From contig CAWHGA010000013.1 in the NCBI GenBank assembly GCA_963828705.1, forward strand, positions 1 through 64,000: DNA of 64,000 nt, written 5' to 3'. A model generated the notes under the pieces. That model saw only the letters and a program-made list of their open reading frames with translations. It did no database searches and had not been told where the DNA came from. Within the stretch, counting starts at the first letter, position 1, and every line of letters starts with the position of its first letter. The stretch is from CAWDJT01 sp963828705 (GTDB lineage: Bacteria > Desulfobacterota > Syntrophobacteria > Syntrophobacterales > Syntrophobacteraceae). Shown one piece after another: positions 8,242 through 18,333 of the stretch. Both the position numbers and the translations under genes were made by a program.

Positions 8242-10320
8242 GTGATATCACAACGCGAAGCGCAATGCCGGCGTGGGGCATCCGCTATTTTTTTGTTCTG
8301 GCCGTGGCGCTTTTTGGTTGGCCTCCTGCTGGTTTTTTGCGGTACCAGTCAGGGTTACGGTCAGGTCGCCTCTGGGTATACCTTCCATTTCAACTTCCTG
8401 GGTTCACCGGCTGCCGCCGTTGAGACGATCGCTTTGGTGGAACAAGCGGCGGGTCGAATGGTCAGCCTGGTACCCCCGGCCCATATCTGGGAAGACAACA
8501 CCGCCAGAACCACCCTGGATGCCGCCATCGCGGCCATCAAACATCATCGACTGCGTTTTGTCTTCTCCCGGATGGATGCCAATCAAAGCACCGGTCTGGC
8601 CTGGCTATACCAGCATGCGCTGGCCCAGCCAGGGCGCCTTCCCAGTGGTTCTCCCTCCAATGACTGGTTCCGAGCCACCGTCGGCAACCACCGCTTCGAA
8701 CAGTGGCAGAATCGCGAAACTCTTTACTACGCCAAGCGTTACGGACGTGTGGCGCAATTGATGGGATTCGCCGTGGGTGGCATGGTGGAACCCTTCGTCA
8801 GCCAGCGCGGAAGCCTGATGCAGTGGGATCAAACCAGTGGCAATTACGAGATTGTACAATACACCGAGGAATGCCGGGCCGAATGGCATCGCTGGCTCCG
8901 CAAGCACTTCGGTGGACCGCAGGCCATCAACCGCGCTTACCGCACTCGATTTCTCAGCATAGCCGATGTCCCTATGCCGCTCCATGGAAAAGATTCCCGC
9001 TTCGGCAGGCCACGCGAGGCTTATTTCGACTTTGTGCGCAGCATCAACGATTGGTTCCTTTGCCAGTATCAGACCAACCGTCGGCTCTGGCACCAGTACA
9101 GCGGCAAACCCTTCCTGCTCCAATTGAGCGGTTTTGAATCGGAAAAAATCGCTCGAGGACGCCCTGAATTCGCTGCTTTCGATCTACCAGCCTGGATTGC
9201 ACAAGCCGATGCCGTCGGCATCTCGCTCTATACTCATGCCGGCTACCCGGGCTGGGGACATGCGGCCAACGAAGCCACGATGCGGCTGCTTGCAACGGCC
9301 AGAGATTATGGCAAGTCTACATTCATCATGGAAAGTGGCTGTGAAGCGCCGCGGGTCACCATCAGACCTCACGAACTAAGCTTCGCCACCCATATGGGCT
9401 TGATGATCGATCCCCTCGGCTACATCTACGAATACTTCCGCTATGAACGCGACGGTAAGGTGGACCCCGGCATGATGGTAAACCCTGACGGCGGCAGGCA
9501 TCAGCCTGGTTTTGCCCGCGTCGCAGAACAGATGCGGTCCGCTGCCGCTACCCGAAAAGCGGTCGAGCTTCCCTGTTTCGTCTATCTGTCAGCCCCGCTC
9601 ACAGCCCGCAGTAACGAAGTTGCCGGATTCGTCAATCGGGCGGTTTATCAGCTTGCTGGTTATCTCCCCTGTCGCCTGCTCCCTTGGCAGCGTTTCGAAC
9701 GCATTCCTGCTGGGAGCGTCGTCCTTCTTCCGCCTGGACTCCACCGGGTGGCGGCCACAAGCGAGCTCAGGGTGCTCTTGAACACTTCCAGAACTCGAGG
9801 CTGGCAGCTGGTCAGCGATGGTTCTACCTGCCAGGCGCTCCTTGAATTAAACCCCCATTGCGCGGTTCAGACCTTGCATCTGGACCGTTTGTTGGGGCGA
9901 AACTGCGTCGAAGAAGAAGCATTGGCCTTGCATGAAGAACTTTCCACAGTAGCAGCTTTTCAACAGAAGCTGGATCAACAGCCTGTGGAACCTCGACCGG
10001 AAGCATCCTGGCTGGAGACGGGCTCCGATCTGGCCGTATGGCTGGAAGATCGCAAACCGGTCCGATTGCGCGCGGAAACCTTACAACAACACCACATCCA
10101 GCGTGTGTGGGGCAGCAGCAGGAACGGGCACCCCATTAAGATAATAGTGTCAATGGCGGGGGGACAGCAAGTAAATCGAACCTTGCCGTGTCGAGAATGG
10201 GTGGATCTGAAGGAACTGCTGACCGCAGAGCCCAACGAAAGCTTGCGAGTGCAGACTGGAAGCTCGGAACCGGGCGAAGTCTCCACCCAGGCCATGCTTA
10301 GCCCACGATCCGCTTTTTAG
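8242..10320 (+). CDS. Secreted GH42-like glycoside hydrolase-type protein
   Basis: A 692-residue protein read from GTG 8242 with CGGGAGG upstream. Residues about 13-42 form a signal segment (FLVGLLLVFCGTSQGYG), so the protein should be exported. The following TIM-barrel-like region contains GFAVGGMVEPF (Glu183, position of an acid/base) and FIMESGCEAP (Glu364, position of a nucleophile). The stretch WHRWLRKHFGGPQAINRAY resembles the segment that follows the catalytic region of GH42 beta-galactosidases. A beta-rich C-terminal domain follows. It ends 17 bases from the convergent APS kinase gene of the polysaccharide locus and may trim that polymer. The clan-A relationship is an inference from motifs; the true substrate is unknown. 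Confidence 0.6.
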   Translation: MISQREAQCRRGASAIFLFWPWRFLVGLLLVFCGTSQGYGQVASGYTFHFNFLGSPAAAVETIALVEQAAGRMVSLVPPAHIWEDNTARTTLDAAIAAIKHHRLRFVFSRMDANQSTGLAWLYQHALAQPGRLPSGSPSNDWFRATVGNHRFEQWQNRETLYYAKRYGRVAQLMGFAVGGMVEPFVSQRGSLMQWDQTSGNYEIVQYTEECRAEWHRWLRKHFGGPQAINRAYRTRFLSIADVPMPLHGKDSRFGRPREAYFDFVRSINDWFLCQYQTNRRLWHQYSGKPFLLQLSGFESEKIARGRPEFAAFDLPAWIAQADAVGISLYTHAGYPGWGHAANEATMRLLATARDYGKSTFIMESGCEAPRVTIRPHELSFATHMGLMIDPLGYIYEYFRYERDGKVDPGMMVNPDGGRHQPGFARVAEQMRSAAATRKAVELPCFVYLSAPLTARSNEVAGFVNRAVYQLAGYLPCRLLPWQRFERIPAGSVVLLPPGLHRVAATSELRVLLNTSRTRGWQLVSDGSTCQALLELNPHCAVQTLHLDRLLGRNCVEEEALALHEELSTVAAFQQKLDQQPVEPRPEASWLETGSDLAVWLEDRKPVRLRAETLQQHHIQRVWGSSRNGHPIKIIVSMAGGQQVNRTLPCREWVDLKELLTAEPNESLRVQTGSSEPGEVSTQAMLSPRSAF

Positions 10321-10336
10321 GTGGAAAAACGAGCGA

Positions 10337-10963
10337 TCAACACACGCTGGTATCCCCCTGGGTTGCAGAGTGAGCCTTAAAGACTCCCTTTTGAAACAGA
10401 AAATCGATCACCCGGTCGACACCTTCATCCAGGGTCAACTCATTGGTGGGGATGACCAGCTCGCAAGTCTGAGGTTCTTCGTAGGGCGCTGAAATCCCTG
10501 TCATATTGTCGATCAATCCGAGCCGAGCCTTCCGGTATAGCCCTCGCGTGTCGCGTGACTCGCAGATCTCCAGAGGGCATTTCACATAGCATTCGTAATA
10601 CCCCCAATCCTGCAGCAAACTCCGAATGAATTGACGGCTTTCTCGATAGGGCGCAATGAAGGCAGCCAACACCAGCACTCCCGCGTCCGCCAGCAGTCTT
10701 GCCACCTCTGCGATACGGCGGATGTTCTCCTTGCGATCTTCGGGTGAATACCCCAAATCCTTGTTGAGACCACACCGCATAATATCCCCGTCCAGGACAT
10801 AACAGGGAATGGCCATTTCGGCTAAACGGACTTTCACCCCATTAGCCAAAGAAGTCTTGCCGCTTTTGGGCAAGCCCGTGAACAATAGCAGGGCGCCGCG
10901 CCCTCCAGGAACAGTGCAAGTCTTCGCACGGTACCAATCCGCTTTGGGTGGATGAACGTTCAC
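10337..10963 (-). CDS. cysC: Adenylylsulfate (APS) kinase
   Basis: A 208-residue P-loop kinase that would phosphorylate APS to PAPS with ATP in the cytoplasm. The Walker A is GLPKSGKT, where most family members have GLSGAGKS. CYVLDGDIMRCGLNKDLGY, SPEDRKENIRRIAEVARLL and the FIAPYRESR motif are all typical. I chose GTG 10963 because GGGAGGGGG lies at ideal spacing; the frame is open to 11044. It is the last gene downstream of the GT2 synthase, 105 bases away, so it appears to belong to the polysaccharide operon. PAPS is the sulfate donor for sulfotransferases, but I see no sulfotransferase in the window. Nodulation-type or polysaccharide-sulfation use is a guess. Confidence 0.85.
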   Translation of the reverse strand: MNVHPPKADWYRAKTCTVPGGRGALLLFTGLPKSGKTSLANGVKVRLAEMAIPCYVLDGDIMRCGLNKDLGYSPEDRKENIRRIAEVARLLADAGVLVLAAFIAPYRESRQFIRSLLQDWGYYECYVKCPLEICESRDTRGLYRKARLGLIDNMTGISAPYEEPQTCELVIPTNELTLDEGVDRVIDFLFQKGVFKAHSATQGDTSVC

Positions 10964-11068
10964 GTTTTGCCCCCTCCCATTGGGGCCCTCGTTGGCCCTG
11001 TGACCACGGCAGCAGGGATTGAGAAACATGGGAAACCCTGTCAAATTAGACCAAAGTATGGCAGGGAC

Positions 11069-12337
11069 TTAGGTCTTCTTAGTAGTGAAACGGATCGTTT
11101 TGACCCAGACCCGCTTTTCCTTCAGGATCACATCCAGGTAGAAGGCCTTCGCCACCACCACAATCCACAACTGGCAATAGGTGAAGTACATCAAGGCCAT
11201 GTACCAGATCGCCTTGGGGGAGTCCTCACGATCATAGGACAGCGCCAGCAGAATTTCTCCAAAGAACAGCACGACCGCCAGAGCCCACACTACGTTGTAT
11301 GGGCCCGGCAGAGGTATGGACACCAGCCGGGTGACCGTCAGCAGGAAAATAAAATCGGAAATCAGAATCGCGACAAAAAAAATGTAGTACATGGAGAAAA
11401 GGTACAGGATTTCCAGTCGCAACCGTTTGCTCTTGATGTCTTTGCGCAGACCGAAGAATTTCTTGGCCACATAGTTGTTCCCCCGAACCCAGCGGGTGCG
11501 CTGCCGCAGCCACACATCCCAACGCTCCGGTTCCTGCTCATAAGTCACCGCGTAGGGAATAAACTTTATCCGCCAATGGTTCATATACATCCGGATGCTC
11601 AGCTCTGAATCCTCGGTGATAGCCTCCTCATCCCAACCCCCCAGTTGATCCAGGACTTCTCTGCGGATGACGAAATTGGTGCCGGGAAGGGTCGCGATCC
11701 GGAACAACCGCCAGCGCCCCGCCTGCAGCATGGATTGAAAACTCAGGGTTTCGATGTTGATGAAGCGCGTCAGCAGATTCCGGTCCTTGTTGATAGTCCG
11801 GAATTTCCCCAACACCGCGCCCAGTTCCGGATGCAACAACAGCTGCGCCACCAAATATTTCAGCGCGTCGGGCGCAGGGGTGTTGTCGGCATCATAGATG
11901 GCGATAAACGGCGACCTGGCAATGCTCAGCGCCAGGTTGAGGGCACGCGACTTGCCCTTGCCGCCCTCCCCTTTGGGGACGTTGTGGAGCACCACCCGGT
12001 CATCTTGTTGGGCGTAGCGTGCCACAATTTCGCCAGTGGCATCGGTAGAACCGTCGTTGATAACGATGATTTCCATCCGGTCGCGCGGATAGTCGAGCGC
12101 CAGCATGGCATCCAGGGTGGCTGCCATGACGATTTCTTCATTGTGAGCCGGAATCAGAATGGAAACCGAGGGATAATCGAAGTGCATGCCGTCAACTTCA
12201 GCACGTTCTTTGAGTGACCGCATGTGATGAAAGAAGCCGGCAATGGTTAGCACCAACTGATAGGCGATCATAAACCAGATGAGGATAACTGCGATCAGAA
12301 AGAAAATGCTAAGGGTCAGTTGAACAAAAGATTCCAT
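11069..12337 (-). CDS. Processive family-2 glycosyltransferase (polysaccharide synthase type)
   Basis: A 422-residue inner-membrane protein. One or two helices at residues 5-35 precede a cytoplasmic GT-A domain (about 55-290) and three or four C-terminal helices follow. Catalytic motifs are complete: IIVINDGST (first Asp), AIYDADN (DxD), AITEDSELS (base Asp) and RQRTRW (the QxxRW motif that marks processive synthases). This is the layout of PgaC/HasA-type enzymes that polymerise and extrude a beta-linked polymer from a UDP-sugar. It lies 87 bases downstream of the giant deacetylase gene on the same strand, and wecB is further upstream. The polymer cannot be named from the sequence. Confidence 0.88.
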   Translation of the reverse strand: MESFVQLTLSIFFLIAVILIWFMIAYQLVLTIAGFFHHMRSLKERAEVDGMHFDYPSVSILIPAHNEEIVMAATLDAMLALDYPRDRMEIIVINDGSTDATGEIVARYAQQDDRVVLHNVPKGEGGKGKSRALNLALSIARSPFIAIYDADNTPAPDALKYLVAQLLLHPELGAVLGKFRTINKDRNLLTRFINIETLSFQSMLQAGRWRLFRIATLPGTNFVIRREVLDQLGGWDEEAITEDSELSIRMYMNHWRIKFIPYAVTYEQEPERWDVWLRQRTRWVRGNNYVAKKFFGLRKDIKSKRLRLEILYLFSMYYIFFVAILISDFIFLLTVTRLVSIPLPGPYNVVWALAVVLFFGEILLALSYDREDSPKAIWYMALMYFTYCQLWIVVVAKAFYLDVILKEKRVWVKTIRFTTKKT

Positions 12338-12424
12338 AACTATTAGGCGATGCTTTCCAGGTACAATATTGGGTCAGGATGAGTCAGCCGTCAGCCATTG
12401 CCGCGCGGCCCATCAAATAGGCCA

Positions 12425-15400
12425 TTATCGGCATGTCCTGCCGCCAACCCTTACGAACATGTAAAAAACCAGCAGCAAGCCCATGGCGGCCAACCCGAAC
12501 ACCACAATCAGCGATGACGACCACAGGCTGGTGAGGTCCACGCCATAGGAGACTTTGCTCAGCGTCATAATCTGCACGTCATGTTTGCCGGACGGCAGCA
12601 TCACGGTGTAACGGCTGCTGCCTTTGAGCACCTGCAGCGGCACGCTCTGCCCATCCACCAGCAGGGTCACCGGGGGCCTGGTCAGGGTCACCAGGCATCG
12701 CGACCGGGCGTTGTAGCCGAAATCCACACCGCGTTCCTGCTCCCGTGCATAGAGCAGATTGCCGGTGATGGAGACCAGACTTGCATGGAATGGCTGCAGA
12801 GAAAACAGATTGGTATCGGCACCAACGCTTTTAACCACGTGGGTGCCTGCTGGAATCAGGAACTGGCCAGGGCTCACAGCGGTCCTTGGTTCGCCGTCCA
12901 CCATCGCCACCCGCCCGCTGGTCAGCATATCGAGAGTCACAGCATAGGGCGAAGTAACCCGATAACCACCGTCCGCGAGGTGCTCCAACCGGGCTCCACT
13001 GGCCGCCGCACAGGCCATGAGCGGCAGGTCCTGCGGGTTGACGCTCGACTCGGCATAGACCACCACCCGTTCCGCCTGCTGGTACGCAACCGATACCAGC
13101 GCCAGCGACTCCGTACCCGTCTGGATAAGAGTCGGAAACATGGTGGGCTGTTGCCGGGTGCGAAATGACAGGATGTTGAGGTCGAGCATCAAGTCATCAC
13201 CCAACAATGGTCGATAATTCTCGGCAATATCGCGATAGCGGCGGGGATCATCCGACCAGGCCGACTGCGGATCTTCCACATTCAACGAAAAAGCGAAGTT
13301 CTTTTTCAAATCGATGATACGGCCAATATCGACGCCCTGAGTACGGCGCAGCTCCGGATTCCCGATGCTGTCAAGGGCGGTCACGATGACGTCGAACCCG
13401 GGACGGACCTGGCGCACGGTGTCGGCGAACTGCAGCAGCCGTTCATGGATTTGAACCATCTTTTCAATCCGATAGTCCTCATACTTGTTCCAGGCAGCCG
13501 CGTGGGTCTTCCAGAACTGTGGCGATCCAGTCTGCACCAGAGCCGCCGGGTCGAAACCATGCAACTGCTTGAACTCGGTCCGCGCCGAAACATGCATGGG
13601 GGTGAGCTTTGTCGGTTCGGCTGGCCCATCCAAACCCGATTCGAAATAGATTTCGGCAAAATTGACACCGTCAAAGTCGTGTCCAAGGAGCAGCACCCGA
13701 TACTCGGCCAGCATCGCCTCGAAGCAGGCCGGATCGGTCAGTGCCATGGGATAGCGCCAGGAAGCCCGGACATCCTCCCCATCGGAGTTCTTTTCGCGCC
13801 ATTGAGGATGATCCAGCCAGAACTTGTGGGTCACCTGCGGTGGTTCCAGCCAGGCATACACCAGAATGCCATTGGCATGGCACAAGTTGATGAGCCGGTC
13901 GTAATCATAGGAATATTTGGGATATTGATGCCAGCCAGCGGCGTGGATCACCCGCACCCCGTTTTTGGCCCAATGTTTCACCAGATCCTCGATGCTCATG
14001 TTGTGGCGGTAACCCGGATCGAAGTAGAACTCCAGCGCTTCGCGTCGAACCACGGGCGTCAACCCCAGATAGCGCCGTACATACTCGATGGCATAGGGAA
14101 ACCGACTGTAACCGGCGTCGCTTTCCGGATCGAACCGCGCGCCAAAATAGATGAACTTGCCTTCCCCAAATTCCCTCCCAATGACAATGGGAGCTTCGGT
14201 TTCCTCATCGACCGCAAAGATCTGGTCGGCCTCTTCCACTTCAAAACGGAAACATGACTCCGGTGTCCGCCAGCCGATGGATTCCTCCACAAACAGCTTG
14301 TCGCGCAATCGACTAACGCTGATGGAGCTATCCCGGTGCTGGATCTCCAGTTCACGGGTGAACTCGGTCCGACCATCGGTGATGCAATTGCCGCCAGCCC
14401 GCACCCATTCCACGATACGGCTCAGCTCCGCATCGCTGAGACGCTCCACGGTGCTATAGGGGACCACCACCAGATTGTAGAGTCCCAACGACGACAACAT
14501 GCCCACCGACAGCGTATCTACAGGTATCCCCACAAACTCAAACAGGCTACGGAAGCTCTCCTGGTCGTTGGCCGCACCATTGCTCAGGTCCGGGTCCCAG
14601 ACGATGGCAACGCGCGCCGCCACCTGCGCATCCTTGTTCCGCAGAAAGCCGGACAACAGCGCCTGAGCCGTGCGTCCCAGACGCTGCTGCATGCGATCCC
14701 AGCGGCTTAGCTGATACCTGCGGAATTCTGTCGGCGACGCCACGTACATCTGACCGTTCTGCAGTTGGAATTCGCGGGTGATGGAACCCTTGATGCGCTC
14801 AGGAAGGATCTTGTCCTGGACCACTTCGCCCTCTTCATCCAGGATCACCTCACGCAGATACTGGTCCGAAAGGTTCAAAGTCACGGCACCTTTGCCAGTG
14901 CCGATAGCCTTGTCAGGCAGGGTCACCACATTGTTTCCATCGCGCACGTCCATGTAGGTGTAACCCAGAGCCTTGACCCCCTCGACCAGGCGCTCCAGGT
15001 TTTCAAGGGGAATAAACGAGTGGTAGAAACAGGAAGCGAAACCGTCTCGCACATATAGGCTCTTTTCTGCTCGTTTGAGCATGGCTTGCACTTCGCGGGC
15101 AGGTAGGCCTGGGTCATCGGGATCCTGAGGGACAAAACCGATGTTTTCGGGATAGATCTTCTGCCCGTGCAAGTCGTTCTCAATGATGTAGGGGAAGAAC
15201 TGCGAGTAATCGGCGTGGTTGATGGCCAACCGTTGTTCCATGGCTGAAGAGAACACCTTGGCGACGGTGTCGTAGGTGAGCTGAGAGCCGGCGTAGTGCG
15301 GCGTTTCCCACACCACCGGATAGATGCCGTTGCGAAGGCACTCATTCAATCCCATGGTGACCTTGCGCAGTATGTATTCAGCCGAATCATCCTTGATGGG

Positions 15401-16373
15401 CTGGGCCGTACCTTCATCCCAGAACTCGAAATCGGCCGCTGTCACCCCTTTGTATTGATGAGTTCCGCCATGCATCACCACGGTCCCGCCATGGCGTACC
15501 ATGTAATGGATGGCGTCAACCATGTCGGGTTTGTCCGAGAGGCTCACCCGAATTCCTCGCGCCGGATCCACGTAAAACGGCAACCAGGGCAATCAGGAAG
15601 GGGACGTCCCGGGCATACAGAATGTCAGCAATCTCCCGAAGGCGTGCCGGGTTTTCCAAGGGGTGGATATCTTCGATTCGGATGAGAGCGCGATGGGAGG
15701 TTGGATGATCTTCCTTGAGAATGTCGTGGAGCAGATCGGCAAACAGCAGATAGCGATCCTCTTCCGAGGCATAAGCAAAAGGGGAATCGGCCACATACCA
15801 GAATTCGCCGCTACGCACAATGTACGGCACACTACCCTGCTTGGCAGATGCTGTGGCGACCACCGTGCACTTGCTGGGATCGGTAACCCTTAGCATGGTG
15901 ATATTGGGTTCTTCTTTGGTAAAGGTGGCGGATCCATGCTGCACCACATTATAATCACCGGACGTGTTCATCCAGAGTGGTTCGAAACCATAGCGAGGTG
16001 CGGTCGGAAACATGCTGTTGAAAGCCAGCATCCCACTGTGCAGCCAAACAAAGGTCCCCTCGCGGGCACTGACCTCCTCCATCATCTCGCGAGATGGCCA
16101 ACACCACAACGTATAGCCCACAAAGAAAACCGCGTCGTAGCTTTGCATCTGGCCCACCTGGTAGTCAGCCAGGCTTTTAATGGTCACCGTGGTGTGGAAA
16201 TGTCCCAGCAGCGCCCCAAGTTGCCTCGCATCTCCCTGTACCAGATTCGCTGGGTCTTCTTTTCCCTCGTAGATCACCAGGACCGACTTGGTCGGGGAAG
16301 TCTGTGCGTACCCCAGCGCTGCACAGCAGCCAAGCCACAACGCCAACATGGAAGTAATAGCCAACTTCATCAA
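12425..16373 (-). CDS. Giant exported polysaccharide deacetylase / glycoside-hydrolase-like protein, one frameshift
   Basis: About 1,315 residues after correcting one extra base near 15580, where ...ARDVPFLIALV joins PFYVDPARGIRV without loss. An N-terminal signal (MKLAITSMLALWLG) is followed by a beta/alpha region (about 30-220) and a DUF2334-type polysaccharide deacetylase domain (about 225-480) with metal/catalytic motifs RIEDIHP and VMHGGTHQYKG. Next comes a glutamine-amidotransferase-like fold (VARVAIVWDPDLSN), then a TIM-barrel-like domain resembling PgaB/GHL hydrolases (GVRVIHAAGWHQYPK, DFDGVNFAEIYFE). A beta-domain and a single C-terminal helix (LIVVFGLAAMGLLLVFYMF) end it. The deacetylase-plus-hydrolase pairing parallels PgaB and PelA, which modify and cut a polymer during export. 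It sits between wecB and the GT2 synthase. Confidence 0.75.
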
Positions 16374-16416
16374 TATTCAACCTCAAAGGCGCCTGTCATC
16401 CATGGACGGACCCTTT

Positions 16417-17536
16417 TCAAAGTCGTTCCAACCAAATAGCAGCGATGCGTTCACAGGCCTTGCCGTCCCCGTAGGGATTGACTGCTCGAGCCATCTGTCG
16501 GTACGCATGCTGATCTTCGACCAATCGAGCGGCCTCAGCAACGATCACGGCTGTGTCGGTACCGACCAGCCGCGCCGTACCAGCATCGATCCCCTCCTGC
16601 CGTTCGGTTACATCACGCATCACCAGCACCGGCTTGCCCAGGGATGGAGCCTCCTCCTGGATACCCCCGGAATCCGTCAGGATAAAATGACGACCGATTC
16701 ATGAGCCAAATGAGCTGCGCGTAGCTGAGCGGCCTCACCAGATGAACACGGTCGCACCGCCCCAAAATCCGTCTGGCAGGCTCCTGCACATTGGGATTCA
16801 AATGGACCGGATAGACAAATTCGAGATGACTATATTTCTCTGCTAACTCACGGATGGCAATAAGAATGTTCTCCAGTGGTTCGCCGAAACTTTCCCGGCG
16901 ATGGCAGGTAATCAAAACAATCTTCCTCCTAAAATCAATATAGTCGAAATGTTCTATAAAAGCTTCACCTTGAGTTGCCTCAATGATGTCAAGCCCAAGA
17001 AAAAGTGCATCCACGACTGTATTGCCAACCACCCATACATTGTCACCAATACCTTCCCGCAGTAAGTTCTGTGATGCCAGGTCTGTAGGAGCAAAATGAT
17101 AGTCAGTCAGATGACCAGCAAGAATTCGATTCATTTCCTCAGGATATGGAGAATATTTGTTCCCACTACGAAGCCCGGCTTCAATGTGGGAAACCTTGAT
17201 CTTATTGTAGAAACCTGCCAATGCACCAACAAATGCCGTAGTGGTATCCCCTTGAACAACAATATTGTCCGGCTGGTAAGCTTCTAACACACCTTTAATA
17301 CCTTGCAGGCCATTTATGGTAACATCGAATAGAGTTTGGTTTGGTTTCATCAGGTTCAAGTCAAAGTTGGGCCTGATAGCAAAGAACTCCAGGACATCAT
17401 CCAGCATCTCTCGATGTTGGGCCGTCACGCAGACCCGCACATGAAACTGATCAGGCTGGTTTTCACAGCAGCGGATGAGAGGGGCCAGTTTGATGGCTTC
17501 TGGGCGAGTACCAAAAATGAAAAGCAGTCTCATCAT
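16417..17536 (-). CDS. wecB: UDP-N-acetylglucosamine 2-epimerase, one frameshift
   Basis: About 373 residues once one base is removed. It begins MMRLLFIFGTRPEAIKLAPL and contains VVQGDTTTAF, KVSHIEAGLRSG and LITCHRRESFGEPL, all diagnostic of non-hydrolysing WecB, which interconverts UDP-GlcNAc and UDP-ManNAc. The frame breaks at NRSSF; deleting one T from the TTTT run near 16684 restores NRSSFILTDSGGIQEE and then PVLVMRDVTERQEGID, the conserved C-terminal UDP-binding region. It stands 43 bases upstream of the deacetylase gene on the same strand and probably supplies precursor for the polymer or for another glycan. Confidence 0.9.
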
Positions 17537-17602
17537 GGTCTATGCATACACCTGCCGAAGGACCAAGGAAGGGTTTGGAACCAATGCGAGCAAACATCCA
17601 AG

Positions 17603-17683
17603 CTGTGGGGCAGGCTTTCCAGTCTGCCAAAGAGAGGCAATGCGGGGTTTGCCGCGTGGCAAACGATAAAACCTTCCCCACAG
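17603..17683. repeat. 81-bp palindromic intergenic element
   Basis: The 428-base gap between wecB and the tRNAs contains no gene. CTGTGGGG at 17603-17610 pairs with CCCCACAG at 17676-17683, and inside lies a hairpin GTTTGCC-GCGT-GGCAAAC at 17647-17664. The left arm continues CAGGCTTTCC, a string that recurs at about 3869 and, inverted, within 35558-35580. Confidence 0.6.
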
Positions 17684-17919
17684 CGATGCCGGAAGCGATC
17701 GGCTTGCGGCATGGCAACATTCAAGTGGTGGCACTCTGAGCCCCTGCGACCAGAAATGAAACGCTCCTGTACCGGCAAACGGCGACACCATGGCCAGAGG
17801 TGAGAAATACATGAGGGATAACAATGGGGGCCGGTGGCAGATTCAGATCCGAAACCATGATCCCGGACGCTGAACGCGGGGGCAGCGCAGTGCTTCATGG
17901 CAGGCAACGACTCGACCAT

Positions 17920-17950
17920 ATAAAAAATAGGTTAGCGCAAAAGGCTAACC
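17920..17950 (-). terminator. Intrinsic terminator of the tRNA unit
   Basis: On the minus strand GGTTAGC-CTTTTGC-GCTAACC (17950-17930) is followed by TATTTTTTATA. It lies 15 bases past the tRNA-Glu gene and is a textbook hairpin plus U-tract. Confidence 0.85.
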
Positions 17951-17964
17951 CATGGTTCGTCAGA

Positions 17965-18042
17965 TGGCGTCCCCAACCGGATTTGAACCGGTGTCGCCGG
18001 CGTGAAAGGCCGGTGTCCTGGACCGGGCTAGACGATGGGGAC
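17965..18042 (-). tRNA. tRNA-Glu (anticodon TTC)
   Basis: Read on the minus strand, GTCCCCA (5' acceptor) pairs with TGGGGAC. The D-arm is TCGTCTAGCCCGG, the anticodon stem-loop is CCGGC-CTTTCAC-GCCGG (anticodon TTC), and the T-arm is CGGTTCAAATCCG. Discriminator G and an encoded CCA (17965-17967) follow. Confidence 0.96.
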
Positions 18043-18099
18043 CCTGTGTCCGCAAGAACCTAGAAGGGGGTTCTCGATCGCCGGCAAAGCAGGTTCCAT

Positions 18100-18175
18100 T
18101 GGTGGGCCGTGTTGGACTCGAACCAACGACTCTCTGCTTAAAAGGCAGATACTCTACCTTCTGAGTTAACGGCCC
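18100..18175 (-). tRNA. tRNA-Lys (anticodon TTT)
   Basis: On the minus strand GGGCCGT pairs with ACGGCCC. The anticodon stem-loop reads CTGCCTTTTAAGCAG (anticodon TTT), the T-loop is GGTTCGAGTCC, and ACCA is encoded at the 3' end (18100 is the final A). It is 57 bases upstream of tRNA-Glu on the same strand and should share its transcript and terminator. Confidence 0.96.
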
Positions 18176-18333
18176 AGCGCTACTATGCCAAACAAGACGA
18201 TTTTGCTAACACGCCTCCCTAAGGGTGTCAAGGAATAAATCTCGACCGCGAATTCGTCGGGCCGGTTGTGGTTAAACGCTCCTCCGCAAGAAAAGTATCG
18301 ATAAAACCGTCCACGTTCGGGCGTTTTTTGGTT

